This document shows positions 25,109 through 36,635 of a DNA stretch of 64,000 nt, piece by piece. The notes beneath the pieces are model-generated. The model searched no databases. It saw only the letters and a program-made list of their open reading frames with translations, and was not told the origin of the DNA. Within the stretch, counting starts at the first letter, position 1; each line of letters starts with the position of its first letter. The translations under genes and the position numbers were made by a program. Origin of the DNA: Ciona intestinalis (taxonomy: Eukaryota; Chordata; Ascidiacea; Phlebobranchia; Cionidae); the NCBI RefSeq assembly GCF_000224145.3, contig NC_020167.2, positions 4,660,991-4,724,990 on the forward strand, in the 5' to 3' direction.

Positions 25109-25626
25109 TTAAGAGTTAGGGCTAGGGGTTAAGAGTTAGGGCTGGATTAAGCAGGGCTTTAACTAACATAAAACACTGCGAAAACAGGATTATAACGTAC
25201 TGTAACGTACGTAATATATCACTATTGTGACGTAACATACCGCTAATGTGACGTAATAAAGCGTTAACCTTACGCAGGTCAGGCAAATTACGGTGACGAA
25301 GCATGTTTTCGCGCATTTTTAAAGTTAATTTTAGACACGAATTTTTTGCAAAAATAATTAAACAGTGGGTATCAGTAAGGTCTATAAGACATTTAGAAAC
25401 CAAAATTGTCACTGACCACCAGCTAAAGGATTACCCGTTTGCAATGCAATCTTGTATGGCTTTTAAAATTTTACGACAATATATGCTTGGGTCGCAAGAT
25501 TTTACCGAACTGAATTTATTTTTAAAATGGGTCGCCTTAAAAACGAGTTGGGAACCACTGTTTTAAAATACCGCAAAGGCACTGGGCGAAATCGTTATAC
25601 AACTTTGGTTTTATGTATTTAGAGGT

Positions 25627-25818
25627 ATAGTAGGGTGGGGGAAGATGGGACACTTTGTCAGACGAGACTCTTTTTTAATTTTCTTTTTACGGACCCCCAT
25701 TTAATGATAATCAGGAAAATAAGGTTACAGAATTATTCGACAGTATTATCACGACTTTATAAAACGCCCGTATATATATATATTTCAATTTAGAGTCCCA
25801 TCTTCCCCCACATTGTAG
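25627..25818 (+). mobile_element. MITE, GGGTGGGGGAAGATGGGAC family
   Basis: TATAGTAGGGTGGGGGAAG left end and GTCCCATCTTCCCCCACAT right end. The middle is more diverged than in other copies but has the TTACAGAATTATTCG / ACTTTATAAAAC part. It is inserted in the right copy of the inverted duplication. Confidence 0.8.
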
Positions 25819-25934
25819 TTTTGTATGTTTTCATTGCCAAACTTTGAAAGATTTGCTTTTAATTTAGTAATTTATACCTAAGGGGGTTTTCAACTATAAG
25901 ATACTGATATAATAAAAAGATAATATTTTGAAAA

Positions 25935-26520
25935 TATATTCGAAATTTGGTCATTTGCACTTGGTGTTAATTTATAAGAAGTGGCTTGTGCCAAAAACAG
26001 AGTAGTAATACCCAATTTGTAGCAAAAATAAAAACTTTATCAATAGTTACAGTTATTTTTCTGTTAATACAAGTTCATATACATTTGTAGGATGCAATAT
26101 TTATCCATTGATGTTCGAACATTACGCATTGTCGTTCTTACAATACCAATTGTTATGCAACAATATAATGTATAGGTAACATGTTAAAAACTATAGCAGT
26201 AGGGCAAGAAAAAGAATGTAGACTTAATTTTTAAAGCGTACAGTATTATTTCGTGTTATTTACGCCTATTCCTATTTATAAATACACCTAATAAATCAAA
26301 ATTAACAATGATTTTAAACTGTCCCATCTTATCCTGTGTGTTTTCGAATTTGTAAAATTTCCCTTGTTGTGCGGATAGTTAAATAACTCCTCGGTGTTTT
26401 ATTATATTTTATTAAATTGGTGTCAATTAATCAAGGAATGATAGTACCAATTCGTGGTATTAACCAAAACCGTCATCTATTTTGATTTTGGAAATATTTG
26501 GCAATATGTGCTTAAGACAG
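25935..26520 (+). repeat. Left arm of a long palindrome (partner 27430-28400)
   Basis: Reverse complement of the right arm over its length. Shared strings include TGCACTTGGTG.., AAGTGGCTTGTG, CAATTGTTATGCAA.., TAACATGTTAAAAACTATA and CCAAAACCGTCATC. The spacer, about 26520-27430, carries the older inverted-duplication segment. Confidence 0.75.
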
Positions 26521-27865
26521 CAGGCTGACAATTTTGTCTTGTTTAAAACCGGAATCATACTATTGCTATACAGTTCGTCAAATGTTATGTAGTCGCATAG
26601 AAAGTGCCGTTAACGCCTTTTTGATATGTCGCAGTTTAAACAATTGAAATTGGACCCTACGGGAATAAACGTAGCGTTCCACCCAATTTGTCAGCAGACT
26701 CACACGCCGTGACAAATCGAAGCAGAACAACCCCCGGTCGATATAACTTCTTTGAACCCACAAACCCAGGCAAGATAACTGAAAACCGTTAGGCGGAACG
26801 AGCACCACAGCTTGTTTTTGATTTTGGTATTTCCACGTAAATGCTATACGCTTAACCTTACTCATTGGAAACATAATTTTACCAGAGACCTTTATGCTTA
26901 ATTATAACTCTTCACATATAATTAGCAAGTAATTCAGGTCTACATGAAACCACGAAAGTAAAGTTTTATTTTTATGAATAGAGTTCTAGATTGTGCTAAA
27001 GTAGAGTTATGGTATTTTATTTGTAAATGTTATTAGTTGTTGTCTGTGCTGCGTTTCAATGAAAAAGCAGTTTGATTATATTACCTGCTGTTATATAATG
27101 TCGATTATAAGCACGTAACTTGGTAACTATAAGGAATTTCATTTCAGTTTTTGGATTTTGCCTATACATAGTCGAATATTATGGGGTTTACATGGATGTC
27201 TAAACGACAAAACTTCTTCGGGTATGGGATTAAGCGAAATAAATTTCCGTATAGTTAAGTAATTTTAATCGACGTTATACCAGCATGGTAATATAATCAA
27301 TTTGCTTTTTTATTGTAACGGTTTAAAGCCTTGGTAATAATACTGAGGGGTAAGATGGACCTTTATATGGTACGGTGGGGTAAGATGGGACACGTGTGGG
27401 CACAATGTATAGTACAATGGGGAAAGATGGGACACTCAAGCACATATTGCCCAATATTTTCAAAACCAAAATAGATGACGGTTTTTGGGTAATACCACGA
27501 ATTAGTACTATCATTCCTATATTTATTGACAACAATTTAATAAAATATAATAAAACACACGAGGAGTTATTTAGCGATCCGCACAACAGGTGAAACTTTA
27601 CAAATTTGAATAAACACAGGGTAAGACGGGACAGTTTAAAATCATTGTTAATTTTGATTAATAAGTGTATTTATTATTAGGAATACACGCAAATAACACA
27701 AAATAATACTGTACGCTTTGAAAATCAAGTTTCTTTTCCTTTTCCTACTGCTATATAGTTTTTAACATGTTACCTATACATTATATTATTGCATAACAAT
27801 TGGTATTGTTCGAACGATAATGGGTATTGTTCGAACTTTAATTGATAAATATTGTATCCTACAAT

Positions 27866-28063
27866 GTATAGTAGAGTGGGGGAAGTTGGGACACATTTTA
27901 ACTCTATTTTCTCGTCCAACGTGGTAGTAAACAAGGAACTTTTAAAGAATTGTAAAACTATATGCTTAAGACTCCCATAGACCGTTGTTAACTGTTTAAA
28001 ACACGATCAGGATATTCGAATATTATGCGCCGAAGGTGTCCCATCTTCCCCCATCCTATTATA
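27866..28063 (+). mobile_element. MITE, GGGTGGGGGAAGATGGGAC family, first of a tandem pair
   Basis: TAGTAGAGTGGGGGAAGTTG to GTCCCATCTTCCCCCATCC; near-consensus inside, including ACACGATCAGGATATTCG. Confidence 0.9.
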
Positions 28064-28256
28064 CAGTAGGGTGGGAGAAGATGGGACACCTTTTAACTCT
28101 ATTTTCTCGCCCCGTTTAGTAGTAAACAAAAAACATTCAAGAAATTATGAAACTATAAACAAACGACTCCCATTGACCGTTAGTAATTGTTTAAAACACG
28201 ATCAGGATATTTAGATATTATGTGCTAAAGGTGTCCCATCTTCCCCCACCCTACTA
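28064..28256 (+). mobile_element. MITE, GGGTGGGGGAAGATGGGAC family, second of a tandem pair
   Basis: CAGTAGGGTGGGAGAAGATG to CCCATCTTCCCCCACCCTAC; head-to-tail with the preceding copy with only a base or so between. Confidence 0.9.
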
Positions 28257-28400
28257 AATATGAACTTGTAACAACAGAAAATTGATAATAACTATTGATA
28301 TTTGATAAAGTTTACATTTTTGCTACAAATTGAGTATTGCTACACTGTTGTCGCACAAGCCACTTCTCATATATTATCTCTTGTGCAAATGACCGAACAC

Positions 28401-30509
28401 TCGTGTTATAACTTTTATTGCCCCGTAACCCGACAGTAAGTTAGTTACCTCCATTCATTCTTAACAACTAAAGGTTTCTTAAAACGTCAACGAAAGCTGG
28501 ATGCAAGGCTAGACAGACGAAAAAGTTCCAAGAAAATTTGGGCGTAAAGGAACAAGAATTTGAGACTGTTGATTTACGTTAAGGGTTTGTGTTCGGGACA
28601 TTGCGTTGTGACTGTAAGGCGTCACAATTGGAAAATCGGTGTATAGTTTACTTGTTAACTACAGAGACCAATAACCGAACCGCACACTGGTGCCACGACA
28701 CAAACATCGCCTTTTTCACATCTATCCCTTTTCTCTATAACCATAGCGATGTAACCGGTTTCCAACAGATTTCTTTATTAGGATGGGCCAGGGCGGTTAC
28801 CACCACCAGTCAGGAAATGCCATTTTTAATGCTGTGTTCGCCATTTTAGACTTGTTATGCGTAAATCGCTCAGGTGGTCGTCATGTACGTGTTTTTTTGT
28901 ACATGCAAGCGGTATACTACAGAAGAATTAGAAAATGCAGAATTCATTTGAGTTATCGCAAGATATACGTAAACATGTTTAGCTAAGTTTAAGTTCGAAC
29001 CTATACTTTGTTACCCGCATTTTATTTTCCGTTAATCGTGTGTAAGTTTAATAAAGCGTGTATTTGTGTTCGTGTAAAACCAACCAGCAGCGCCGCATCA
29101 CTCAGGTTCGGATTACTTTCCTGCTTTCCTCTTACGTCCTTTAGTTGTAGTTGCATTGACTTTAAGTTTAGTATGTACGTTTAGTTTTACAGCCAGCCTT
29201 ATATATATCCGCTTCAAGTTTATCGTTTCACCAATTTTTCTTCTCTATTCCAGATGTTTAGGTTATTATAATCCTAGACCTAAGTGATGGTATCATGTTA
29301 ATAGCCGCAAACAGTTTGTATGTACTTTGTTGTTCCTTTGACGTTACGTTATTTAATCGTTCTTATTTGTGATACAGAAAACCATCCGTTAATAAACAAA
29401 CCAAAAGGGATGCGATGGCTAATGCGGCAACAATAAAATAAGAATAATTGTCATAGAACCTTAACGTTTATTTGCTTTACTAAAAATATAAAATCTATGA
29501 TAAATCGCGTTTAATATTGGTCAATTTGGGAGCAGGGGCGAAACGATGATTTCAAGACGCATTGCAGGTGCGCCGATTACCTAAATACTTTGGGTGTGTG
29601 GAGCGCACTTGTGCGTTGACCATGATGTCATGTACGGAAATTCGTAACTTAAATTTCGCCTTTTTTAAAGTTACGTGTAAACTAAATGTACTTTACTTGT
29701 TAAAAAGGCGCTATAAAGACGACGAGATATCTCCAGTAGGCCGTGGCGCTAATAAGGAAGTTAAAACAACATCTTCATTATTTAGCATACATGTGTCAAA
29801 AACAGGTTGGGTATTTGCCTTTTCACGTATAAGATCAAGTAAAGTATTGAGAGTGCAGATACCCTTTTTTATTACTTTTTTTCTGTTTCATACGCCTCGT
29901 TCTTTGGATATTTTTATTTTTTGTTCTTATGTAGGGCTGACAATTTGATCAGATTAAACCGTTTAGTTTCACGCTACAATGTTTAATAGCAAATACAATG
30001 TCTGTAACAAAATCATGAAGATCTAAACACATCAGCAGTACACACATTGTCTGTAACAAAAACATTAAAATCTGAATCCAATAGTAAAAACATTGTCTGG
30101 GAAGAGAATTCATTAAAGTCTAAAGGCATCGTTAAATATAATGTTTTAAACATGCAAGTCGACACACATATGGCAGGAAATTGCAGTTTCCTAATCAAAC
30201 ACAGCACCAGCATTACTGCCGCCGTTAAGATCAAATTAAATCATCTTAACTAATAACCCTACGATGGTAGTTTTGTTTTCTTCGAATCGTTGCTTAAATT
30301 AATTTGTTTATCATTAGATTGTAACCATTACAAACGGGTTTAAAAATGTTTACGATCTTACCCTATTTGTCATATTGCCCCACCCAACCATGTGCTATTT
30401 TATTCCCCATAGATCTGTGGACTTTTGCTGTTTGAAACATTTGGTATAAGATCTTAAAAGGTTTTAGGATCAAGAAACATCAACCGCTGTTTGCCTTTAT
30501 CAAGTTACC
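28401..30509. other. Spacer upstream of FUT8-like gene, no gene recognised
   Basis: ORFs at 28589-28849 and 29562-29948 lack family likeness and exon signals. A short imperfect tandem copy (CAATGTCTGTAACAAAATCAT and CATTGTCTGTAACAAAAACAT) sits at about 29995-30075. The FUT8-like promoter should lie near the right end; no decisive motif is seen. Confidence 0.4.
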
Positions 30510-33500
30510 ATGAAATGCTCAACCTTTTACATGAAGTTTCTTTTGGTTGGCTCTTTGGTATTAAACTTCATATTATGCTGGCAACTTATCACAAGGTATA
30601 CCTAAATAAACAGTGTGGGTTCCAGGAGACGCACCGTCTCTGTTGTGTCTGCTTACCATAACAAGATGTTTTGTTTGCCATGTCGGTTAGCCAATATCAC
30701 ATTAGGTAGCAGTTTGGAAACTATTCGGTTTTAAATAATTTCTTAAAGAATATTTCATTTGTATAGGGTAAGATGATTATAGTTTACACTATATAATATC
30801 CCATATTCCTAATCATTTTTTAACCACTACCAGCACGCTTTTAGAGAAAGGAAAAAATGTAACATTTTCCCCCAAACTACTATATACATTGCCCAAAATA
30901 ATCTGTATTTTGATACAGTTACCAAGTCTATTAACGCCACATTCATACTCAATTTTATATACACTTCTACAGTGGTACCGACAGACTAACGGCAAGATCA
31001 GACACTATTAAAAGCGATGGTGAAACGCAGGACCCAGCAGAAGTGGTGCAGTTTGAACATCCAACAGTGGAAAAAACACAGCTTGTCCAAGACGAAAAAA
31101 CGGAAAACAAGCAAGGTATTTGGGCAGAGAAAATGTGGATAAAAATTAAAGATTTCTGAATCGCTCAAGTTCAATAATATACTTTTTTAAACTTAGATGT
31201 TAATATTTAAGGCGCATAATTAGCAAATGCTTAACGATCTATTTTCTATTTCGTAAAAGCGGTACGAAAAAGTATCATTTTTTTGTATTCTATTATATAT
31301 TGGCTTTGTTATGCAATACGTATTAAAGTATTGGTCTTTTAAATGATGCTGATTGTACATGCCGTAACGGCATACTGTGGTTCTCTAATGAAAGGGTCAA
31401 CTGTGACTTTACTTCGGGCACAATACTCTTTCATTAGAGCTGTATTGTCACGTATAAAACTTCGCGTAACCGGATACGACACTCCTATAGCACGGGTGTT
31501 CGTACACCTTGTGCCAGCTTACGAGTTACCATGTATATGTAACTTTGTGGGTGATTATATTTTTGATTTTTTTTTATTTTGTTATGTATGGCTCCCTCTT
31601 TTTTAAGAATCAAGAGAAGATATCTTCTTTAACCCCATCCAGACTGGAAAATTGTTGGATAAAACGTTCCAGATACAGGAATTAGTTTTTCATCACATAC
31701 AACAACTACGTAACAGTGAAAATGACAAAGAAACTGTTTTACAAAACATGGAGAGGTTATTTGAGCCGCTGAAAAAGTAAGATAATGTATATAATAATGC
31801 GTATTACCATGTAAGCCATTTTATTAGCAAAGAGATGGGAATTAACAGCAAAATCATCTGGATTTAAAACCAGAGAAGAAAAACCTTTCATGTTTACCCA
31901 AAGTGTTTAACAAAGAAACAAAAACTTATTCTTTAGCTATTTTTTGTTCATTTATCTGCAGTGATCTTTTAAACGACCAAGAAATAATGCACGAACAAGC
32001 CATGAAGTTGGCCGCTGTTGAAATAGAACAACTTAACAAAGAAGCAAAAGCATTTATACAAAAAACACAAGTAAAACAAAAATATTTATTAACATATGAT
32101 TTCTTAACTCTTAACCATTTTTTAATACATGTCCGTCACACATCGGTTATAGATCTAAAACCCCGATATTTGCTCAGAATATTTCAAGTCTTTTCGGCGC
32201 CAGTTTATTTCTTTCAGCATCCGGTAATTGGAGTGTGCTCGCTAGGTATATTACCACTTTTAGCCATTTTTTAGGCGCAGCCGCGCAGGCATTTTTACTA
32301 AGTTGTGTGGTTATACAAATAAGTCAATTAAGGTAACTAAACTTATGCTTTTCCCCTAGAACCCTCAAGATTGTTCCAAAGCTAAAAAACTGCATTGTAA
32401 ATTCGGGGACCAGGCATGTGGCTTTGCGTGTATGTTTCAAGAATATGGAATCTGCATGTTCCTTGGTATAGGTAGTGGCCGCGTTGTTGTGTGGGACTTA
32501 AACGACATGCTTTCTTACCCGGGCCTCAAAGAAGCATATCGTGATCCAAGCGATACGTGTAGTGATCTAAATGGTACAGAAAATGCTGTCCAATGGAAAG
32601 GTAACATATCAATATAAGTGGAAGGTCCTGCAGCGTGAAACGCGTTAGCTCCGTGTGTTTAGGCCATAGTTGGTCAATTGCCCTAACATTGTATAGTAGA
32701 ATGGGAGGAGATAGGACACCTTTAGCACATAATATCCAAATATTCTTTTAAAGAATTAACAACGGTCTATGGAAGTCGTGAAGATCCGGTTTTATAATTC
32801 TTTGAACGGTCTTTGTTTACATCCGAATGGGACGAGAAAATAGAATGAAAAGATGTCATATCTTCCCCCACTCCACTATATATGCACATTCCATACTATG
32901 TAGTTGGGATCCTACTGAGTCATTGGAATTGTGCCAGATTTGGCCTATTACCGGCATTTTGTTTTTAAAGTCTTTATCTTTGTTGTCGTGTTTTATAACT
33001 ATGTTAACAAAACACATATTCAGGAATAAATGATCCAATAAAAACAACAGCTGTTGAGAAACCTTTGTTTTTTTTTAAATATATAAATACAACAATTTGT
33101 TACTTATACTTATAAGTTATAAGTAGCACTGTTTGACACTTATAAATTGTTAAGCTTTATTTTCTACAGGAGAATTAGCAAACGGAGGCAACCAAAACGA
33201 AGATATCGTGAAAGTTACTATGAATAACCCTTACCAAAATGGCAACACAAACTTTGTTCCTTGGAAAGTACCGGACAAATTCCTAGAACGCATACAACGT
33301 GTGCATTCAAGCCCAAATCTGTGGTGGATAGGCCATGTCATGTCTAATATGCTGAGACCTTATCCCCACATTCTGGTGGAGTTTGAAAACATACAGAAAG
33401 AAATCAAATTTGCTTCACCAATAGTGGGGTAGGTAAAGTGAGAAATAGTGAGAAAGAGATCCTCCAGAGGAATCGACCTTTCGTCTGCCATAAAGCAGAA

Positions 33501-35700
33501 CTTCATCAGAGTTTGCCTTTATTGTGATAACTGTAATAATTATGAATAAGGTCCTTATATTTAAAATAAATTGAGTGTATATGTTACTTTTGATTTTATG
33601 TTTATACACTTTACACTCAGCTTACGAGTTGATACATTTAGAATACACTACCGTGACGGTGATAAAGTAACTACCGGTGAAAGTGAAAGTCATGCACTTG
33701 AAGATTACATGCGCCATGTTATCCACTGGTATGAGAAGTACCAACTACGTCACCCTGGAGAGAAAATTGATAAGCGTGTGTATTTGGCTGCTTCTACTAA
33801 ACAGATATTTACAGAGGCAAAGGAAAAGTGAGTTTGTTTACCAACGGCGCATTCAGGTTCAAGTTAAAAATTAACTTAACGTTATGTCACAATAATGGTA
33901 TGCGTCACGCCAAAAAGTGATAAAAAAGCATCGTGCTGGTATTTTTACTCTAATGACCCATTATCCATGTGTACACATTCTTTAGGCCTAAGGGTGTGGT
34001 GTTTATCATGAATCTACATTCTGTTTATAAACATTCGATTCTTAAAATGCCTGATTAATTGCCTACTTGTTTGTCCCAGAACCTGCTTTAGCTGGTTTCT
34101 CTCTAGTTAGTTTAACAGCGAAAGTTTTTAACGAATGCACAGTAAGACGGTTAAATATTTCTTTACACGAATGAGCTACTTCCTTAATCGCGCATGACCG
34201 TGTGAACTTTAAAACCTGATTCACTCCTTCTGTTTGTACGTATGGATCGTAAACTGAGACTCTTTCCTATTTTTATTCATAGTGTGTTTTTTTCTGTTGC
34301 AGGTATCCTGATTTTCAGTTCATAACAGCACCCGGATATGTTACTATGAACTCACAGGACAGGAAACACCCTGCGGCAGTTAAAAGTATCATGTTTGACA
34401 CCTACACATTAGTGGCATGCGATTTCCTTGTTTTAACATTATCGTCAAACGTAAGTTTCCTTGATAAGTCTTGTTATGGGCAAATAACTTTATTGAAGTC
34501 GCAACAGTAAAATGTAGGTGTCATTATTCTATAAGGGCTTTCTCTTTTATATAAGTGGGGACAGAGTCGTAGAAACACCGAGCAGTCCAACTGCCGCCAT
34601 CTTGTTTCCAAAATCGAGCAAAAGGGGTGACTTTTGCAATAAATTGCGGTATTCATTTGTGGGAAGGCGTAACATAGCTTATATTTACCTTATCAAACAT
34701 TCTTTGCGAAAAATATTTAAAATTATCCATATTAAATTACTAAAATGTCACAAATTCATTGCTTCTAACTCTCGTTTGCGACCTTTTTTCGATACAGAAA
34801 ACAAAATTCGCATATTTTTTAGACTTTCCAGCCTTTAAATTTAGTTTTAGGTCCAAGTTTCTTTTCAAATTACCCAAAAATATGCATTTTCCCTATACCT
34901 ACTGTGTTTTTTTGGGCACAAATTAGCGTTCCAACTGTTTTTTACGTAACAATGGGTTGGACTACTTTGTATTTTACGGCTCTAGATGGGTATTGAAGAC
35001 CTGGGTTTAGGCCAGACTTGGTCTAATACCTCACCCAAACGAAAACAAAGACTACCCTACACAAATCTAAAAGAGCTTTACTTTTGTTGTGTGTTTGTAT
35101 GAATTTATAGGTTCCATTTTATATGGATGAGTTTCTACAGAAAGGCATACCATGGGAACCTTTTACTTTTTCATGTAAAGCTAACAAAGACATATTATTA
35201 TAGTGACAATTAAGTTAGATTGTTAGAATAAATAAGTATCTTGCCCAAGGATACACACGTCCACAATTGTAGTAATACTAAAGCCAGCATATTTTGGTAA
35301 AGAGATATATGTTATGTGTCATTTTTTGCAGGTTGGTCGACTTGTAGATGAACTTCGACAGACCATTTTCCCAGACCCAAATTACAGTCTTGTTTCAATT
35401 GATGATCGGTACTGGTACTACGGCGAGGCTCCACAGTTTGAGATTGCGATACAATCGCATACACCTCCTTCCCCCTGCCCTAAGGTTGGGTATGGTGGTA
35501 AAAACTTTTATGACTTTGTAAATAAGGTACGGAAAATAACTTGTGAGATGGCATTTGATGTTGGCGACATTATTGAAGTGTATATTTGGATGAACAAGGG
35601 GTACTTGTACGGTGGGCTTAATCAAAGAACAGGAGTTGTTGGACTATACCCAGCACATAAAGTGAAACCTAGATTAGCTTCAGCACCCTACCCTATTTAA
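30510..35700 (+). CDS. FUT8: FUT8-like alpha-1,6-fucosyltransferase, GT23, with SH3 domain
   Basis: Golgi type II enzyme family that adds core fucose from GDP-fucose to N-glycans. Nine exons: 30510-30595, 30973-31115, 31614-31776, 31962-32070, 32360-32600, 33170-33428, 33642-33827, 34303-34450, 35332-35700, 568 codons (567 aa; human 575). N-terminus MKCSTFYMKFLLVGSLVLNF is a signal anchor, then a charged coiled-coil stem, then NPQDCSKAKKLHCKF opening the catalytic domain, WWIGHVMSNMLRPYP, GIHYRDGDKV, HALEDYM and RVYLAAS, ADFLV-like CDFLVLTLSSN, and a C-terminal SH3 (DVGDIIEVYIWMNKGY, TGVVGLYPAHKVK). Odd: the human HVRRTDKV is HYRDGDKV (second Arg lost) and the Asp pair in LATDDPS is replaced (LAASTKQ). 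Acceptor 33642 restores the family spacing; an in-frame acceptor 21 bases upstream also exists. Sure of family, unsure of activity. Confidence 0.92.
31470..31565 (-). mobile_element. Tail fragment of tRNA-derived SINE family
   Basis: GTGCCAGCTTACGAGTTACC and TGTAACTTTGTGGGTGATTAT match the reverse of the SINE body at 36636-36935. It lies in the second intron of the FUT8-like gene, close to the chosen acceptor of exon 3. Confidence 0.55.
32692..32880 (-). mobile_element. MITE, GGGTGGGGGAAGATGGGAC family
   Basis: TATAGTAGAATGGGAGGAGA to CATATCTTCCCCCACTCCAC, inside a FUT8-like intron; internal blocks are in reverse order compared with the copy at 17170. Confidence 0.85.
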
Positions 35701-35724
35701 ATCAGACATTGTGGTGTTTGTGAT

Positions 35725-35922
35725 ATATAGTAGGGTGGGGGAAGATGGGACACCTTTAGCCCTTAATATTCAAAAATCCTGATCGTGTTTTAAACAACTA
35801 ACAACGGTCTATGGGAGTTATGAGAATACGGTTTTATATTTCTTTGAATGTTCCTTGTTTACCACCCAATTAGACGAGAAATAAGAATGAACATGTGTCC
35901 CATATTCCCCCACCCTACTATA
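35725..35922 (-). mobile_element. MITE, GGGTGGGGGAAGATGGGAC family, near-consensus
   Basis: TATAGTAGGGTGGGGGAAG to CCATATTCCCCCACCCTACT, beginning 24 bases after the FUT8-like stop codon, so it probably forms part of the 3' UTR or its edge. Confidence 0.9.
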
Positions 35923-35929
35923 ATTACTT

Positions 35930-36115
35930 TTAGGCCAATTCTAAATACGGTTTACTAAAAATAACTTTAAGTATCTTAACACATTTTGCATTCGCTTCAT
36001 TATGTTCTAAAGTTCATTTATTTCTAATTTTAAGCCAATTCCAAATATGGTTTGTTTTAACTAAAAATTAAATATAACTTAACACAAAGTGTATTCGTTT
36101 CTATTAGGCTTCTAA
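35930..36115 (+). repeat. Imperfect tandem repeat, two units of about 95 bases
   Basis: The blocks GCCAATTC(T/C)AAATA(C/T)GGTTT, CTAAAAAT and AACTTAACACA..GCATTCG recur in the same order at about 35932-36010 and 36034-36110. Confidence 0.55.
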
Positions 36116-36269
36116 AGGTAATTTTTTACGTATGCGACTCTTTTAACCGTTTTTACTGCGTTTTTTTTACAAGGAAAAAAAAGAAATTTGCTACATATAT
36201 ACAATTTGTCTGCTGCTTTTTCTGTTTTTTTTTACGCAACGGTTTTCACACAACGTTCCGCAATAACGT

Positions 36270-36615
36270 ATTTGTTGTGTCCTAATTGACACAGAAGTGC
36301 ATTTATTTGCGAGTTGCACAGTTTTAGAACTTTTTAACATCGATTTTAGTACACAGAAAATATGAAATCTGGTATACATAGCCTATATAATTTGGTTGTT
36401 GTTCTTTTTGTTATTTCTGCCAAGAATATAAAATCAAAAGTTGCATGCCGGTAGAACATATTTTTGTGTCCTAATTAACTTAGAAGTGCATTCATTTATG
36501 CGTTGCACTATTTTATAGCTTTTTTATAGCGTTTTTTTTTGCACAAGAAATAATAAAATCTGATACTGTATATTTATAAATTTGGTTTGTTGCTCTTTAT
36601 TACGTTATTTCTAAT
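36270..36615 (+). repeat. Imperfect tandem repeat, two units of about 190 bases
   Basis: Both units contain GTGTCCTAATT, AGAAGTGCATT, GCGAGTTGCAC or GCGTTGCAC, then AAATCTG and TTTGGTTGTTG/TTTGGTTTGTTG in the same order (36278-36420 and 36470-36611). Confidence 0.6.
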
Positions 36616-36635
36616 AACAACAACATCAGTGTCCG

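Larger units (their letters stand above)
24376..25560. mobile_element. Nonautonomous hAT-type DNA transposon with 8-bp target duplication
   Basis: The ends are CCGTGGTTCCCAAC and GTTGGGAACCACTG, 14-base inverted repeats that differ at one position, next to GGGTCGC-rich subterminal DNA typical of hAT elements. Both sides are flanked by the identical octamer TTTTAAAA (24368-24375 and 25561-25568), the target size known for hAT. No transposase frame is seen. The inside is inflated by an assembly gap and a direct repeat. The homologous site in the left inverted copy (20190-20212) is empty. Confidence 0.85.
24270..26990 (-). repeat. Right copy of the large inverted duplication, enlarged by insertions
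   Basis: Reverse-complement partner of 19465-20320. Relative to the left copy it has gained the hAT element (24376-25560), a MITE (25627-25818) and a block about 25820-26570 that contains one arm of a second palindrome. The coding-like ORF shared with the left copy is at about 26640-26830. Confidence 0.75.
27430..28400 (-). repeat. Right arm of a long palindrome, interrupted by two MITEs
   Basis: Reverse-complement match to 25935-26520 in two parts, about 27430-27865 and 28256-28400. The gap between is filled exactly by the two MITE copies at 27866-28063 and 28064-28256, so those arrived after the palindrome formed. Confidence 0.75.

Noticed and set aside
25105-25146. TTAGGG-like units suggesting interstitial telomere repeat
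   Set aside because: Only a few imperfect GTTAGGG/GTTAAGAG units as a short direct repeat, not a tandem hexamer array.
27866-28256. CRISPR-like or satellite array from tandem copies
   Set aside because: Just two head-to-tail MITE copies; the family is dispersed and the genome is eukaryotic.
29562-29948. 128-codon + strand ORF
   Set aside because: Composition and lack of family likeness suggest chance; no splice context.
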